Program-made: the position numbers and the translations under genes
Notes under the pieces: generated by a model
Seen by the model: the letters and a program-made list of their open reading frames with translations, nothing else
The model's database searches: none
What the model was told of the DNA's origin: nothing
Shown here: positions 8,497 to 17,157 of the stretch, piece by piece
How positions within the stretch are numbered: position 1 is the first letter of the stretch
Layout of the letters: every line of letters starts with the position of its first letter
Assembly: GCA_039028975.1 (NCBI GenBank)
Contig: JBCCHB010000081.1
Span: 1-64,000, forward strand
DNA from: JAHBNG01 sp039028975
GTDB lineage: Bacteria; Chloroflexota; Anaerolineae; Caldilineales; Caldilineaceae
Length of the DNA stretch: 64,000 nucleotides
Reading direction: 5' to 3'

Positions 8497-9339
8497 TTAC
8501 GCTTTCTCCCAGCGACTAGGATTGAGGCCCCGTGCTGAATCAGCCATATCGACGGGTTTGTTGCCACCATCAAAATTCCAGTGACGGGTATTGGGATCGG
8601 CAAATAAGGGGCGTACGCTATCCGGCAGTTGCGCCAAGTCTGATTCTTCCCACCTTGCCACCTCAGGGACTGTCGGGCCAGCCCATGCCGGGCGATACGC
8701 GATGGCCAACATCTCGCGCGGATGATTGCCAACATTCGGGAAGTTGCCGTGAAAGACCTTGTGATTAATGAGCACCGCCGACCCCGCCGTGGCGGTTACC
8801 ATCACCTCTTCGGGGTGAGATGTATACCGTTTGTAGGGGTTGGCGTCTGCGTGCATGCTCAGGTGCGAGCGCGGCACCACGCGGAAGGGCGCTACCTCCG
8901 GCGTCAAGTCGTCCAGATAGTAGAGGACGCGCACCATAAAGGGACAACTACCTACGTAACCAAAAATCTGTGACCCGTATGGTTGCCCGTCGGTATGGAG
9001 ACTGATGCCAGGATGGCCCGGTTCAGAGCGAGCGTAGGCGTAGCTCGTGAAGATGATTTCATCACCAAAGAGGGTCTGTAAAAAGGCGATGGTCGGGGGA
9101 TTGGCGATCAACTCGGTAATCGCGCCGCCAACAAACTGCACATTAGGGCAGACCTGTTGATGCACGCTGTAATCGACGGCAAAGGTATCGAGTTGTGCGG
9201 TTGCTGCTTTTAATGTGGCGATCTGTTCAGGCGTGAGCAGGTTCGGCAGGACAAGATAGCCCTCAACTTCGATCTGTTTGATTTGCTCGCCTGCTGTTAG
9301 TGTAGACCAATCACGCTGGTCGATGTAGGGGTGGTGCAT
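8497..9339 (-). CDS. Phytanoyl-CoA dioxygenase (PhyH) family protein
   Basis: The 280-residue Fe(II)/2-oxoglutarate oxygenase shows the jelly-roll facial triad: H115 and D117 in SLHTDGQ and H197 in KVFHGNF. R208 in HPREMLAIAYRP would bind 2-oxoglutarate. The bacterial PhyH family hydroxylates diverse small molecules; the substrate cannot be read from the sequence. The frame is open upstream to 9474, but ATG 9339 has GGAGG 8 bases before it. The extra 45 codons run through a dispersed TTCGACAAGCTCAG hairpin, so they are not part of the gene. A second PhyH gene lies two genes upstream in the same set (10769). Confidence 0.85.
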   Translation of the reverse strand: MHHPYIDQRDWSTLTAGEQIKQIEVEGYLVLPNLLTPEQIATLKAATAQLDTFAVDYSVHQQVCPNVQFVGGAITELIANPPTIAFLQTLFGDEIIFTSYAYARSEPGHPGISLHTDGQPYGSQIFGYVGSCPFMVRVLYYLDDLTPEVAPFRVVPRSHLSMHADANPYKRYTSHPEEVMVTATAGSAVLINHKVFHGNFPNVGNHPREMLAIAYRPAWAGPTVPEVARWEESDLAQLPDSVRPLFADPNTRHWNFDGGNKPVDMADSARGLNPSRWEKA

Positions 9340-9447
9340 AATAGAGCCTCCATACTGCCTGTTGGGTCCTTCTTCATTCAGAAACAACCATTGTGTTGTT
9401 ACGCTGTTGGTTGAGTTTTGTGGCAGTCGTTCACTCCTCCACGTAGG

Positions 9448-9487
9448 CTGAGCTTGTCGAAGCCAGGTTTCCATTCGACAAGCTCAG
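9448..9487. repeat. Dispersed intergenic hairpin (TTCGACAAGCTCAG type)
   Basis: CTGAGCTTGTCGAA (9448-9461) and TTCGACAAGCTCAG (9474-9487) are perfect 14-base complements around a 12-base loop. The motif resembles a REP-like sequence seen in many bacterial genomes. A related half-site, GGCTTCGCTCAGGGCAGG, occurs at 20702. Located between two genes of the same transcription unit. Confidence 0.7.
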
Positions 9488-9523
9488 GGAACTGAACGAT
9501 CACGTTCTGTAAAGTGGTTATGA

Positions 9524-10744
9524 CTAAGCCAAATCAGTTGCGACCTTCTGGAAAATCGCAATGGCGTCATCAATTTCCTGGCTACCCCAGTTCTCATGGA
9601 ACATCAGATTGAAATAGCATGCCAGCATGGCCTGGGCGTTGGGGCAAGGAAACTGCTGGTTTGGATCGCCCTGATAGTCGGGACTGCTCCAGGGATAGCC
9701 ACTCGTGCCGAAGACAGCTCGATTGACAAACCAGTCGTGGGTATGGGGCAGACCGCCCCGATAATCGGTCAGTAGCGATAGCCCTTCCGCGGCCAAAGCC
9801 TCGCAGAAAGTCTCCTTTGTGCAACCGACGCTATCCGTATGAAACTTGATAGGCAAGAACCAGTGGCTTGATTCATATCCAGAGCATGAGGGCGGCATGG
9901 AGACCGCGGCCAGAGCAGCAAGCCCTTCCCGTAGTTGAGCCGCGATGATCTGCCGCCGTCGTACAATTTCAGGCAGCTTACGTAGCTGAACCCGACCAAT
10001 GGCTGCGGCCAGGTCATTGAGATTGAAGTTGAGCGAGGCTGTGATATTGGTAGAACCTGGAGGCAAAAAGAAGGGCTTGCCGCGGTCCGACATACGGCGC
10101 ACTTCTTGATAGAGATGCTCGTCTTTGGTAAAGACAACGCCCCCCTGTGGCCCCGTGCTGTGGTGCTTGCCGCCCATGGTCGAAATTGCCGTGATATCCC
10201 CAAACGTGCCGAGCAACTGTCCGTTGAGCCGCGCTCCGTGGGCCTGCGCGCAATCTTCGATCACTGGAATGTTGTGCCGCCGCGCGATTGCCATGATCCC
10301 CTCCATATCGGCTGGATCGCCAGCAATGTGGGGCACGATAATGGCGCTGGTGCGTGGTGAGAGCAGCTCCTCAATCTGCTCTGGCCCCGTGTTGTAGCTG
10401 TCTGGCACAGAATCGGCGATCATAGGGATCATATTGAGCAGTGGAATGGGCATCATGCCGCCAGGATCGGTAAATGGGCCGATGATCACCTCGCTGAAGG
10501 GTTCCAATTGGAGGGCTTTTAAGGCGACATAGACAGCCGCGGAACCAGAGCTAACTGCGTCGGCATAGCCACCACCCATATAGGCAGCGAACTCTTGACA
10601 GTACGCCGTTTCTTCCTCACCATCATAGCCAGGTAGGACCCCACTTTCAATCACTTGATGGAGAAATGCCTCGACCGCGGTCATTTCTTCTGTGCCGATG
10701 TGGCCGCGGTTGGGAAAGGGGGTACTGCGAATTTGAGTTGTCAT
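9524..10744 (-). CDS. DegT/DnrJ/EryC1/StrS aminotransferase
   Basis: The 406-residue fold type I PLP enzyme shows AVSSGSAAVYVAL (phosphate-binding Ser/Gly turn, near 63-75), IEDCAQAHGA with D164 for the pyridine nitrogen, and the internal-aldimine lysine K193 in STMGGKHHSTGPQGG. In the family the pattern is F-S-x-x-K-x(2)-(T/S)-x-G-E-G-G. Here TGPQGG replaces GEGG, and HH follows the Lys, an unusual version. Members aminate keto sugars or keto-cyclitols. The gene lies 24 bases downstream of a PhyH gene, so it probably acts in the same route. Start ATG 10744; the ribosome site is weak. Confidence 0.85.
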   Translation of the reverse strand: MTTQIRSTPFPNRGHIGTEEMTAVEAFLHQVIESGVLPGYDGEEETAYCQEFAAYMGGGYADAVSSGSAAVYVALKALQLEPFSEVIIGPFTDPGGMMPIPLLNMIPMIADSVPDSYNTGPEQIEELLSPRTSAIIVPHIAGDPADMEGIMAIARRHNIPVIEDCAQAHGARLNGQLLGTFGDITAISTMGGKHHSTGPQGGVVFTKDEHLYQEVRRMSDRGKPFFLPPGSTNITASLNFNLNDLAAAIGRVQLRKLPEIVRRRQIIAAQLREGLAALAAVSMPPSCSGYESSHWFLPIKFHTDSVGCTKETFCEALAAEGLSLLTDYRGGLPHTHDWFVNRAVFGTSGYPWSSPDYQGDPNQQFPCPNAQAMLACYFNLMFHENWGSQEIDDAIAIFQKVATDLA

Positions 10745-10768
10745 GAGATTGTCCCTTGTCCCTCGTCG

Positions 10769-11629
10769 TTATCCTCTCGATGGCTCGCTCATTGCCGTCT
10801 TGGACTTTTCTACTTCCGCTGCCAGGTGATCCTCATATTCGAGAGGTTGTGCCATGTGAACCATTCGCTCAGGCCCTGCTGTACGCATCATGGCGTCGCC
10901 ATAGAGCGAATCAACCCAGAAGCGGGCAAATGCGCTGATCTCGTTACGCAGCAACGGGATTTCATTGGGTCCATAGCGCGCTGTACAGTTGATAGTGAAC
11001 ATACGCCGCCGATTGCCGCCACCCCAGGCACTATGTTTGGTATTCTGGTTAAAGACGGCCACGTCACCGGGTTTGCTCACCAGGGACACCGCGGGGATCT
11101 CCGAGCCATGCAATCCTAACTTCTCCTGAGAATGTTGCAGCATCTGTTGGAGCGACTCTGCATACGCGTCGCCATAGCGATGGCTGCCCGGAATGACGCG
11201 CAATGCGCCCGAGTCACTATCGACCGGATCGAGATAGAGTGCCATTTTGAAGAAGACGCGCGGCGGCTTGCCTCGCATCTTGCCACTCCAATCGGTGTCC
11301 GAATGCCAGCGTGTGTCTCCTACATAGAAGTTCCCATCGCTGCCCAAATAATTGTAATCTTCTCCTAACAGACTTGTAAAAATGCCATCGATCCGTGGAT
11401 CGTCGAGCAAGTTGGAAAGAACCTCGCTTTGATCGATAAAGGGAACGATACAGGAGCGTGCCGTGCCGTCGTGCGGCTTGCCATCGTGTCCACCACCGTG
11501 GCTGGCAAAGACCTCCTCAAAGGCAGTGGTGATCTGTTCGATCTCGTCATTCAACAAGCCAGGAAAGCTGAGATAGCCAAAGGTATCTATAAAGGCGAGC
11601 TGTTGAGAAGTGAGTTCTAGTTTTGTCAC
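10769..11629 (-). CDS. Phytanoyl-CoA dioxygenase (PhyH) family protein, second copy
   Basis: The 286-residue Fe(II)/2-oxoglutarate oxygenase has H109 and D111 in DTRWHSDTDW, H199 in NTKHSAWGGG and a basic R207-R209 patch for 2-oxoglutarate. The frame is open far upstream (to 12277), but that part overlaps the amidohydrolase gene and is spurious. GTG 11629 is chosen because AAGGAG ends 7 bases before it; an ATG at 11653 has no ribosome site. It differs strongly from the PhyH protein at 8497, so the two probably hydroxylate different intermediates. The gap to the upstream amidohydrolase is 31 bases, which fits one operon. Confidence 0.85.
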   Translation of the reverse strand: MTKLELTSQQLAFIDTFGYLSFPGLLNDEIEQITTAFEEVFASHGGGHDGKPHDGTARSCIVPFIDQSEVLSNLLDDPRIDGIFTSLLGEDYNYLGSDGNFYVGDTRWHSDTDWSGKMRGKPPRVFFKMALYLDPVDSDSGALRVIPGSHRYGDAYAESLQQMLQHSQEKLGLHGSEIPAVSLVSKPGDVAVFNQNTKHSAWGGGNRRRMFTINCTARYGPNEIPLLRNEISAFARFWVDSLYGDAMMRTAGPERMVHMAQPLEYEDHLAAEVEKSKTAMSEPSRG

Positions 11630-11660
11630 CGTATTTCTCCTTTTAGCGTCCATGGTAGAT

Positions 11661-13190
11661 TTATTCGATATCCAGCCTGAAAATACGCCGTGCGTTCTGG
11701 CGGAATACCAATTCAGCCTCTTCTTCACTCTGGAGCGCATCCATGTATGCTCCATACTCAAACCAGGGTGCAAATAGCGGTTGATCCGTGCCAAAGAGAA
11801 TGCGCTCCGCACCCAGAATATCCATGGAGCGGCGAATACACCCAGCGGTGATCTTGCTGCTGCAAAATTCAAAGTAGACATTGGACAGATCGACCACCTG
11901 TTGAGCACCTGGTGCGTCATCGCCATGGGCCTTGATGATGAGCAGCTCTGGGTTACGCAGTGCGGCCTTGCGCAATCCGGCATAGGGTGAGCCATCGTCG
12001 TCCATGTGAATCTTGACGGGGCGGCCAAACTTTGCCACTTCGTCAAGCAGATCCTGCATGCGTTGGGTGGCCATGTTGCCGCCAAAGGGACAGTAGAGCT
12101 TAACGCCCACAAAGCGAGAATCTTGGAAGTAGTAGGCCATTTGCTCAACTGAGCCTGGGATATCTCGCGGGTCGCCCACCACGTAACCGCGCAGATTCGG
12201 GTATCTATCGAGGAACTTCTGAGTGTCGGCGTTGCCTTGGCGCATGTCGTAGTTGATGGCGTTGTAGGAGGAGACAAAGGTCAGCTCGATGTTGCAACGG
12301 TCACTCATCTCTGGCACGTTGGTCTCGGTGCGCGTGGTGTGGGGCTGGGCCACGTGGAAGCCAGAGACGTGGGCGTGGATGTCGATGATGGGCTTCTCGG
12401 GCAAGTCTGCTTGGGTGCTGATCAACAGTGGCTCGACAGGCAATTCTTCGATGTCCATCTCCAATAGGCGCAGTGCGTTGCCGCCCAGAATGGCCTGCTT
12501 CATCTCATCGGAAATATTGGCCATCAGCACCTGATTGCGCAGGCCCCGAATCGAAAATTTTGGTGCGTTGGAGCCATAGAGCAGCCGGTCGCCAATCCCA
12601 GCCTCCACCATTACCTCCAGCCCATTGGCCAAGCAGAGCCAGCGGATCGCAGCATAAACATTGGGGTATTCCTCCATGACGGTGATTAACTCACCCACAT
12701 ATCCGTAGGAGACTTCGTTGAGCACCGCCTTCACATTATGCCGCTCAGTGATGGCCCCAATCTTGTGAATCCAGGTCTGGGCCTCCGCGCCAGCGCCGTT
12801 GAAATCGACAATGATGGGCAACCCCGCCTCGCCAACGGCCGCCGCCATCTTCTCAAATACCAGCGTATCTGGCGACCAGCCTTGAGGACCGGGCGCAAAG
12901 CGCATGGCCACACAGCCTCCATCAATGCAGGTTCGCAGATCGTCCTGCCAGTTGAGGAAGTGTCGCGGATCGAGGGTGCCTACCGGCAACAAACGGGGAT
13001 GTCGCGCCACGACTTCGATGGTCTCGGCAATGGCTTCAGAATTGACCTGATTGACCAAACCGCGCCGCGAGGTGGTGATCGTCAGTGTGGTATTGTGCGT
13101 CTCAGTCTGCTTGAGCAATTCGGTCAACGTTGTATCCGGTTCGGGGATGGGATCAACGCTGAATTCAGAGATAAAATCGATGGCATACAT
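11661..13190 (-). CDS. Two-barrel amidohydrolase fusion; N-terminal barrel degenerate
   Basis: The 509 residues contain two amidohydrolase-2-type barrels in tandem. The C-terminal one (about 265-509) has the metal ligands of the family: IDIHAH (H272, H274), KIHMDDD (H395), IKAHGDD (H422) and FGTDQPLF (D469). The N-terminal one (1-250) keeps the overall fold and the LLYGSNAP and ILGGNALRLL signatures, but the opening MYAIDFISEF lacks HxH and the Asp of GTD is Asn. It may therefore be a non-catalytic or partner-binding half. Start ATG 13190 has AAGGAG. Related enzymes hydrolyse amides, lactones or decarboxylate aromatic acids. Confidence 0.85.
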   Translation of the reverse strand: MYAIDFISEFSVDPIPEPDTTLTELLKQTETHNTTLTITTSRRGLVNQVNSEAIAETIEVVARHPRLLPVGTLDPRHFLNWQDDLRTCIDGGCVAMRFAPGPQGWSPDTLVFEKMAAAVGEAGLPIIVDFNGAGAEAQTWIHKIGAITERHNVKAVLNEVSYGYVGELITVMEEYPNVYAAIRWLCLANGLEVMVEAGIGDRLLYGSNAPKFSIRGLRNQVLMANISDEMKQAILGGNALRLLEMDIEELPVEPLLISTQADLPEKPIIDIHAHVSGFHVAQPHTTRTETNVPEMSDRCNIELTFVSSYNAINYDMRQGNADTQKFLDRYPNLRGYVVGDPRDIPGSVEQMAYYFQDSRFVGVKLYCPFGGNMATQRMQDLLDEVAKFGRPVKIHMDDDGSPYAGLRKAALRNPELLIIKAHGDDAPGAQQVVDLSNVYFEFCSSKITAGCIRRSMDILGAERILFGTDQPLFAPWFEYGAYMDALQSEEEAELVFRQNARRIFRLDIE

Positions 13191-13216
13191 CAGGTTTCTC
13201 CTTGACTTAGGTTTCC

Positions 13217-13966
13217 CTAAAGGTTCAATAACCGTCGGGCGTTGCCGCCGAGTACCTGTCGCTTGGCCTCGTCTGAAATCTGCGCAGTAATGATCTTGCC
13301 GATCTGCGCCCGCGGGTCCATTAGTGGCAAATCCGAACCATAGACTACACGGTCCGCGCCCGCTTCTTCGACCAACTGCTCGATGACACCCGGCGAACGG
13401 TAGGTGGAGCAGGTTTCCAGATAGACATTGGGGTAGGTCTGTGCAACCGCGATGGCCTGCTCCCGATAGGGCGGAATGTTCCCCGCATGGCCAGCCACAA
13501 AGTTGGCGTTGGGAAAGCGAGGAGCAATTTCAGCAATGAGCTGTGGTGACGAATGGGCTTCTGGACCCGTATGAAAGAGAACGGCCAGCCCGCGTTCGTT
13601 GGCGAATTCGTAGATTGGGTGCCAGATCGGCTCATGGAGATCCCACTCAGTGTAGGGAGGATAGAGCTTGATGGCCACAAAATTTAGCTCATCGATGGCG
13701 CGGGCCAACTCCGACACCATGCGCTCTGGCAGCTGCGGCGAAACATAGGCAAAGCCAACAAAGCGATCTGGGTGTTGGGCAATAAAGCGAGCCGTCAGAT
13801 CATTGCCGGTTGTGCCATCAGGGTGAAAGATATTAAATACGCAGGCTACATCGATCCCCACCGCATCCATTGCGTGGAGCACCTTTTGGGGATCATCAAA
13901 CATGCGGAAGCGATTCCACTGGCCCACATGTCCGTGAAAATCAATGACTTGGGTATTCTCGATCAT
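13217..13966 (-). CDS. Amidohydrolase-2 family metallohydrolase
   Basis: The 249-residue single barrel has a complete set of ligands: IDFHGH (H11, H13), VLFHTGPEAHSS (near 128), VAGHAGN, and VYGSDLPLMDP (Asp near 209). The ending KRQVLGGNARRLLNL is the common C-terminal signature of the family. ATG 13966 overlaps the stop of the upstream amidohydrolase (ATGA) and is preceded by TTGGAGGG, so translation is coupled. The longer frame (to 14005) starts inside the neighbour and is rejected. It is probably the working hydrolase or decarboxylase of this cluster. Confidence 0.85.
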   Translation of the reverse strand: MIENTQVIDFHGHVGQWNRFRMFDDPQKVLHAMDAVGIDVACVFNIFHPDGTTGNDLTARFIAQHPDRFVGFAYVSPQLPERMVSELARAIDELNFVAIKLYPPYTEWDLHEPIWHPIYEFANERGLAVLFHTGPEAHSSPQLIAEIAPRFPNANFVAGHAGNIPPYREQAIAVAQTYPNVYLETCSTYRSPGVIEQLVEEAGADRVVYGSDLPLMDPRAQIGKIITAQISDEAKRQVLGGNARRLLNL

Positions 13967-14718
13967 GCGCGCCCTCCAAGCAGCTTCTCCAGATTTTGCG
14001 CGCAAATCAGCGCCAGTTCTGATGGGTCCAGGTCAAGATGGTGCAAGTAGAAGAGCATGGCCCCCATCGCGTAGCGGGGATACCAGGATCCGTAGAGGAA
14101 TCGTTTTACACCGAACTCTGAACAGAGCGCCTCAATATCGCCAATCGTTTCGTAGCGGCTCAACTCCAGGTAGGCATTGGGCAACGCCTTTAGCAAGGGG
14201 CGAATCCAGAGCGCATGCATATAGTGGGCACCCACAATCACGCTCGCCAGATTTGGATATTCCTGAAGCGTGGTAACTAGGTCATCCGCATCCGCATCGG
14301 GCAGTGGGATCCAGATCGGGATGCCATTCTCTTCAAGCCAGGAGAGCATAGAGTCGTAAGCCCAGGGGCTAAAGGGCAGACCGATGAGGCTGGTGTCGTG
14401 AAGGCGTACCGAGGTCACGCGTCCCTCTTCGTGCAAGGCCTGAATTTGGGCCAGCGATTCTTCAGTGGGCAGCACCGACCATTGGGGGACCAACCGTCCG
14501 TCCGTTTCTAGCCACGCTTCGAGCATCTGGTTGCCTTCGGTGGGGCTGTTCCATTCGGTCAAGGCGTGATAAACCAAGGCGCGGTCAACGCCGTGGCGAT
14601 CCATTTCGGCCAGCAGCTCGGCACGATTACGAAACGGGGCCGGTTCATCGTGGCGGTCGCCAACGCGGACATTGGCGTCGAAGACGGGGATATCCGATCT
14701 AAAATTCAATGAGTTCAC
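13963..14718 (-). CDS. Amidohydrolase-like barrel lacking the metal-binding HxH
   Basis: The 251 residues align by pattern with the two neighbouring amidohydrolases: opening strand IPVFDANVRVG, a middle IVGAHYMHALWIRP, then KRFLYGSWYPRYAMG and LICAQNLEKLLGGR. The first-strand HxH is replaced by DxN and the late catalytic Asp by Trp (GSWYP for GSDLP). The gene starts at GTG 14718 with AAGGAG 8 bases upstream and overlaps the next gene by four bases. It may be a pseudoenzyme subunit that pairs with the intact paralogue; that is inference. The frame is intact, so it is not decaying. Confidence 0.75.
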   Translation of the reverse strand: MNSLNFRSDIPVFDANVRVGDRHDEPAPFRNRAELLAEMDRHGVDRALVYHALTEWNSPTEGNQMLEAWLETDGRLVPQWSVLPTEESLAQIQALHEEGRVTSVRLHDTSLIGLPFSPWAYDSMLSWLEENGIPIWIPLPDADADDLVTTLQEYPNLASVIVGAHYMHALWIRPLLKALPNAYLELSRYETIGDIEALCSEFGVKRFLYGSWYPRYAMGAMLFYLHHLDLDPSELALICAQNLEKLLGGRA

Positions 14719-14734
14719 GGGTTGGCTCCTTCTA

Positions 14735-14817
14735 AGTGTCTATCTGAAAAGTTCTGTGACGATACAACCTTGCTCGAGTAGTGAAGGGACTCACAACCAC
14801 TTTTCGGATAGGCTCTA
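14735..14817 (-). repeat. Small inverted-repeat element, copy A (MITE-like)
   Basis: Ends TATCTGAAAAG (14741-14751) and CTTTTCGGATA (14800-14810) are near-perfect inverted repeats. Read on the minus strand, this element and the one at 58316-58392 share TATCCGAAAAGTGGTTGTGA and a diverged centre. It provides the stop codon (14815-14817) of the aminotransferase gene. Mobile status is inferred from two copies with terminal repeats. Confidence 0.7.
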
Positions 14818-16149
14818 AGTACCAGTGCATGTATCAACCGCCTGACCGACAGCCTCGATCAGCCCATCAACATGCTCATGCTGCATTGGCAGTGAAAGCG
14901 CGTTCATGGTAAGACCCTGACTGAGGAAGTAACCCTGATTGAGCAGCGACAGAAAGAGCTGGTGAGCCATTGCGCCATCATTATGACGTGCCCCCACACG
15001 GAAATTGACCAATGGTTGATCCGTGCAGTAGATGCTAAAAAGCGAGCCGATGCCCACAGCCTGAGCAGCAAAGTTTTTGCGGGCAAAGAGCTCATTCAGG
15101 CCGGTGCGCAGTCGGTCGCCCAATCGATTCAGATGCTCAAAGGCGGCCGGCGTTAGCTGTTGAATGGTGGCCAGCCCCGCGGCCATCACAACAGGATGGG
15201 CGCTAAATGTACCGCTTTGGAAGAAGCCGGTTGGTCCTTGGCTGGTGTCGAATAAATCCATGAGTTCAGCCCGCCCACCGAGTGCACCGACAGGAAAGCC
15301 GCCGCCCACCAATTTGCCGTAGGTGGTCAAATCGGGCTGGATGCCATAATGCTCTTGAACGCCGCCGCGACCGACTCGAAAAGCGACAACCTCATCCAAA
15401 ATCAGCAGCAGATCATTGTCGTGGGTCACCTGACGCACAAATCGCGCAAAGTCGTCGCGCACGGAGAGTATCCCCGCCTTTGGATCAAAGATGACACAAG
15501 CCAATTCGTCCCGATGTTGACGAATGAGGGTCTCAGCGGCCTCTTCATCGTTGTAAGGCAACACCACGACCTCACTGGGCGCATTGGGCGAGATGCCCCC
15601 TGCTGTAGGCACCGAATAGGGAGCATGGTCAGGTCCAGCCTTTTCCAGCGGCGGTGCCACGCTCACCTCGACCAGATCGTGGCTGCCGTGGTAGCCGCCC
15701 TCAAATTTGGCGATCTTGGGTTTGCCGCTAAAGCCGCGAGCCAGCCGAATGGCATGGAGCGTGGCTTCGGTGCCGGAGTTGGCGAATCGTACCCGTTCCA
15801 GTGACGGGACCCGGTCGCACAGTTCTTCAGCCAATTCGACCTCAACGCCTACCGGCGCGCCCAGTGCAATTCCCCGCGCCAGTTGGGCCTGGACCGCCTC
15901 ATTGACTGCAGGGTGGTTGTGGCCCAGTATCTGCGCCGTGTGATGATTGGCAAAGTCTACAAATTGACGTTCGTCGATATCATAGAGGTAGCAGCCTTCG
16001 CCCCGCTGCATGGTGAGCGGATAGGGCTTGTAGAAGTACGCGCCTTTGGCTCCGCCGGGCATGGATTTGCGATCTCGCTCAAATTGTTCAAGCGAACGGG
16101 GGCTTTCGGCGCGGTATGTTTCTTCAACTGAGGATATTGCTGTCTGCAT
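14815..16149 (-). CDS. Class III PLP aminotransferase (glutamate-1-semialdehyde aminomutase-like)
   Basis: The 444-residue fold type I enzyme carries ANSGTEATLHAIRLAR near 123-138, the pyridine-binding D252 in LLILDEVVAFR, and K279 in TTYGKLVGGGFPVGA. FEGGYHGSHD binds the cofactor ring. The order is that of HemL-like enzymes, but the surroundings are catabolic rather than tetrapyrrole genes. A class III transaminase or aminomutase acting on an amino acid derivative is therefore likelier than hemL. ATG 16149 has TAGGTGA; a GTG 9 bases earlier is possible. The last codons and the stop come from a small MITE-like repeat, so the original C-terminus may have been altered. Confidence 0.85.
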   Translation of the reverse strand: MQTAISSVEETYRAESPRSLEQFERDRKSMPGGAKGAYFYKPYPLTMQRGEGCYLYDIDERQFVDFANHHTAQILGHNHPAVNEAVQAQLARGIALGAPVGVEVELAEELCDRVPSLERVRFANSGTEATLHAIRLARGFSGKPKIAKFEGGYHGSHDLVEVSVAPPLEKAGPDHAPYSVPTAGGISPNAPSEVVVLPYNDEEAAETLIRQHRDELACVIFDPKAGILSVRDDFARFVRQVTHDNDLLLILDEVVAFRVGRGGVQEHYGIQPDLTTYGKLVGGGFPVGALGGRAELMDLFDTSQGPTGFFQSGTFSAHPVVMAAGLATIQQLTPAAFEHLNRLGDRLRTGLNELFARKNFAAQAVGIGSLFSIYCTDQPLVNFRVGARHNDGAMAHQLFLSLLNQGYFLSQGLTMNALSLPMQHEHVDGLIEAVGQAVDTCTGT

Positions 16150-16158
16150 ATTGTTCAC

Positions 16159-17157
16159 CTACAGATTATCTGATAACCACTTCAATGCACCTGGAGTCTC
16201 TTTCCAAAGCTGAATCGCACTTGCGGCATATTCGACGGCTTCACTCTCCCCACCCCATTCAATATACTCTGGCCGCTGACGTGGAAGTCCCTTTTCGCCC
16301 AGCAAATAAGCTGGAACAAATGAATTCTGCTCCAAAGCTGTGGCTAGCTCGTCTCTAGCGATCTCCCGGTCTCCAAACTGCCGAAATGTCCACAACGCCC
16401 GCGAGTAGTGCCAGGATGCCATCGCATCATCGTCAAATTGATCTAGAAGCTCCTTTGCTTTGTCGTCTTCCTTTGATTCGAGCAAACAAGTCAGTAAGAG
16501 ATAGCGCACACCCTGATTATCTCCAGGATTCAGACGCAACATCTCCTGATAGTGTTCAATCGCATCTGCATGTTGTCCTAACGACCAACAGCAATCGGCC
16601 AATCCCATTCGAGCACGCATATAGGGTCTTGTTTCCGTAATTCCCCAGAAGTGACCTTCGTTCTCTTCGAAAAAGTCAGCACCCAGCGCTCGTTCTCCGG
16701 CACGGACACCGTCCGCATATAGCTTCTTTGCATCCGCAACGCTTCCGGCTGTCTCTTCCGCCAACAGAACATAGGCATCGACACAATCGGCATCAATCTC
16801 AATCGCCTGCCGAGCCAGTGCCACCCGTTGACGAGGATCCTCAGTTTGCCACGCCTCGTACATAATCTCTTGGGCTTCTTCTTCTGGGGTTTCAGGTACA
16901 AATTCAGGCGCTTTTCCCCCAACAAGCTGTGATTGTAAGAAGGCATTGATCTCGTCCACAGAGTCGAAATCCTGGCCTTCGAGAAGTTTGTTCACGCCGC
17001 GCAAGGAGCGCTCCATGTCCATTCGGGCAGCCTGTGGATCGACGTCAGGCTTCGTGTGTTGAACACGCGGTGCGTTCGAGTGTTGTCTTTTTTTGCGCCG
17101 GGCAAGCTTTTGCTGGCGTCGATTGGCACTCGCACGTTGATTTTTCTTTTTTGCCAT
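16159..17157 (-). CDS. TPR protein, ST7-like
   Basis: The 332 residues begin with a very basic tail (MAKKKNQRASANRRQQKLARRKKRQ) that could bind nucleic acid. Helical repeats follow, including ADCVDAYVLLAEE, MRARMGLADCCWSLGQHADA with IEHYQEMLRLNPGDNQG, and YLLLTCLLESKEDDKAKELL. DNQGVRYLLLTCLLE is a hallmark of bacterial ST7-like TPR proteins. TPR arrays mediate protein contacts; no catalytic site is seen. ATG 17157 has a TAGGAAA-type site. Its stop lies 9 bases from the aminotransferase start, so the two could be co-transcribed, though the functions appear unrelated. Confidence 0.75.
   Translation of the reverse strand: MAKKKNQRASANRRQQKLARRKKRQHSNAPRVQHTKPDVDPQAARMDMERSLRGVNKLLEGQDFDSVDEINAFLQSQLVGGKAPEFVPETPEEEAQEIMYEAWQTEDPRQRVALARQAIEIDADCVDAYVLLAEETAGSVADAKKLYADGVRAGERALGADFFEENEGHFWGITETRPYMRARMGLADCCWSLGQHADAIEHYQEMLRLNPGDNQGVRYLLLTCLLESKEDDKAKELLDQFDDDAMASWHYSRALWTFRQFGDREIARDELATALEQNSFVPAYLLGEKGLPRQRPEYIEWGGESEAVEYAASAIQLWKETPGALKWLSDNL

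Noticed and set aside
10769..12277. A 502-residue reading frame covering PhyH with a long N-terminal extension
   Set aside because: The first 208 codons overlap the amidohydrolase gene in another frame and have a low-complexity Ser/Thr/Pro-rich composition. GTG 11629 with AAGGAG is the better start.
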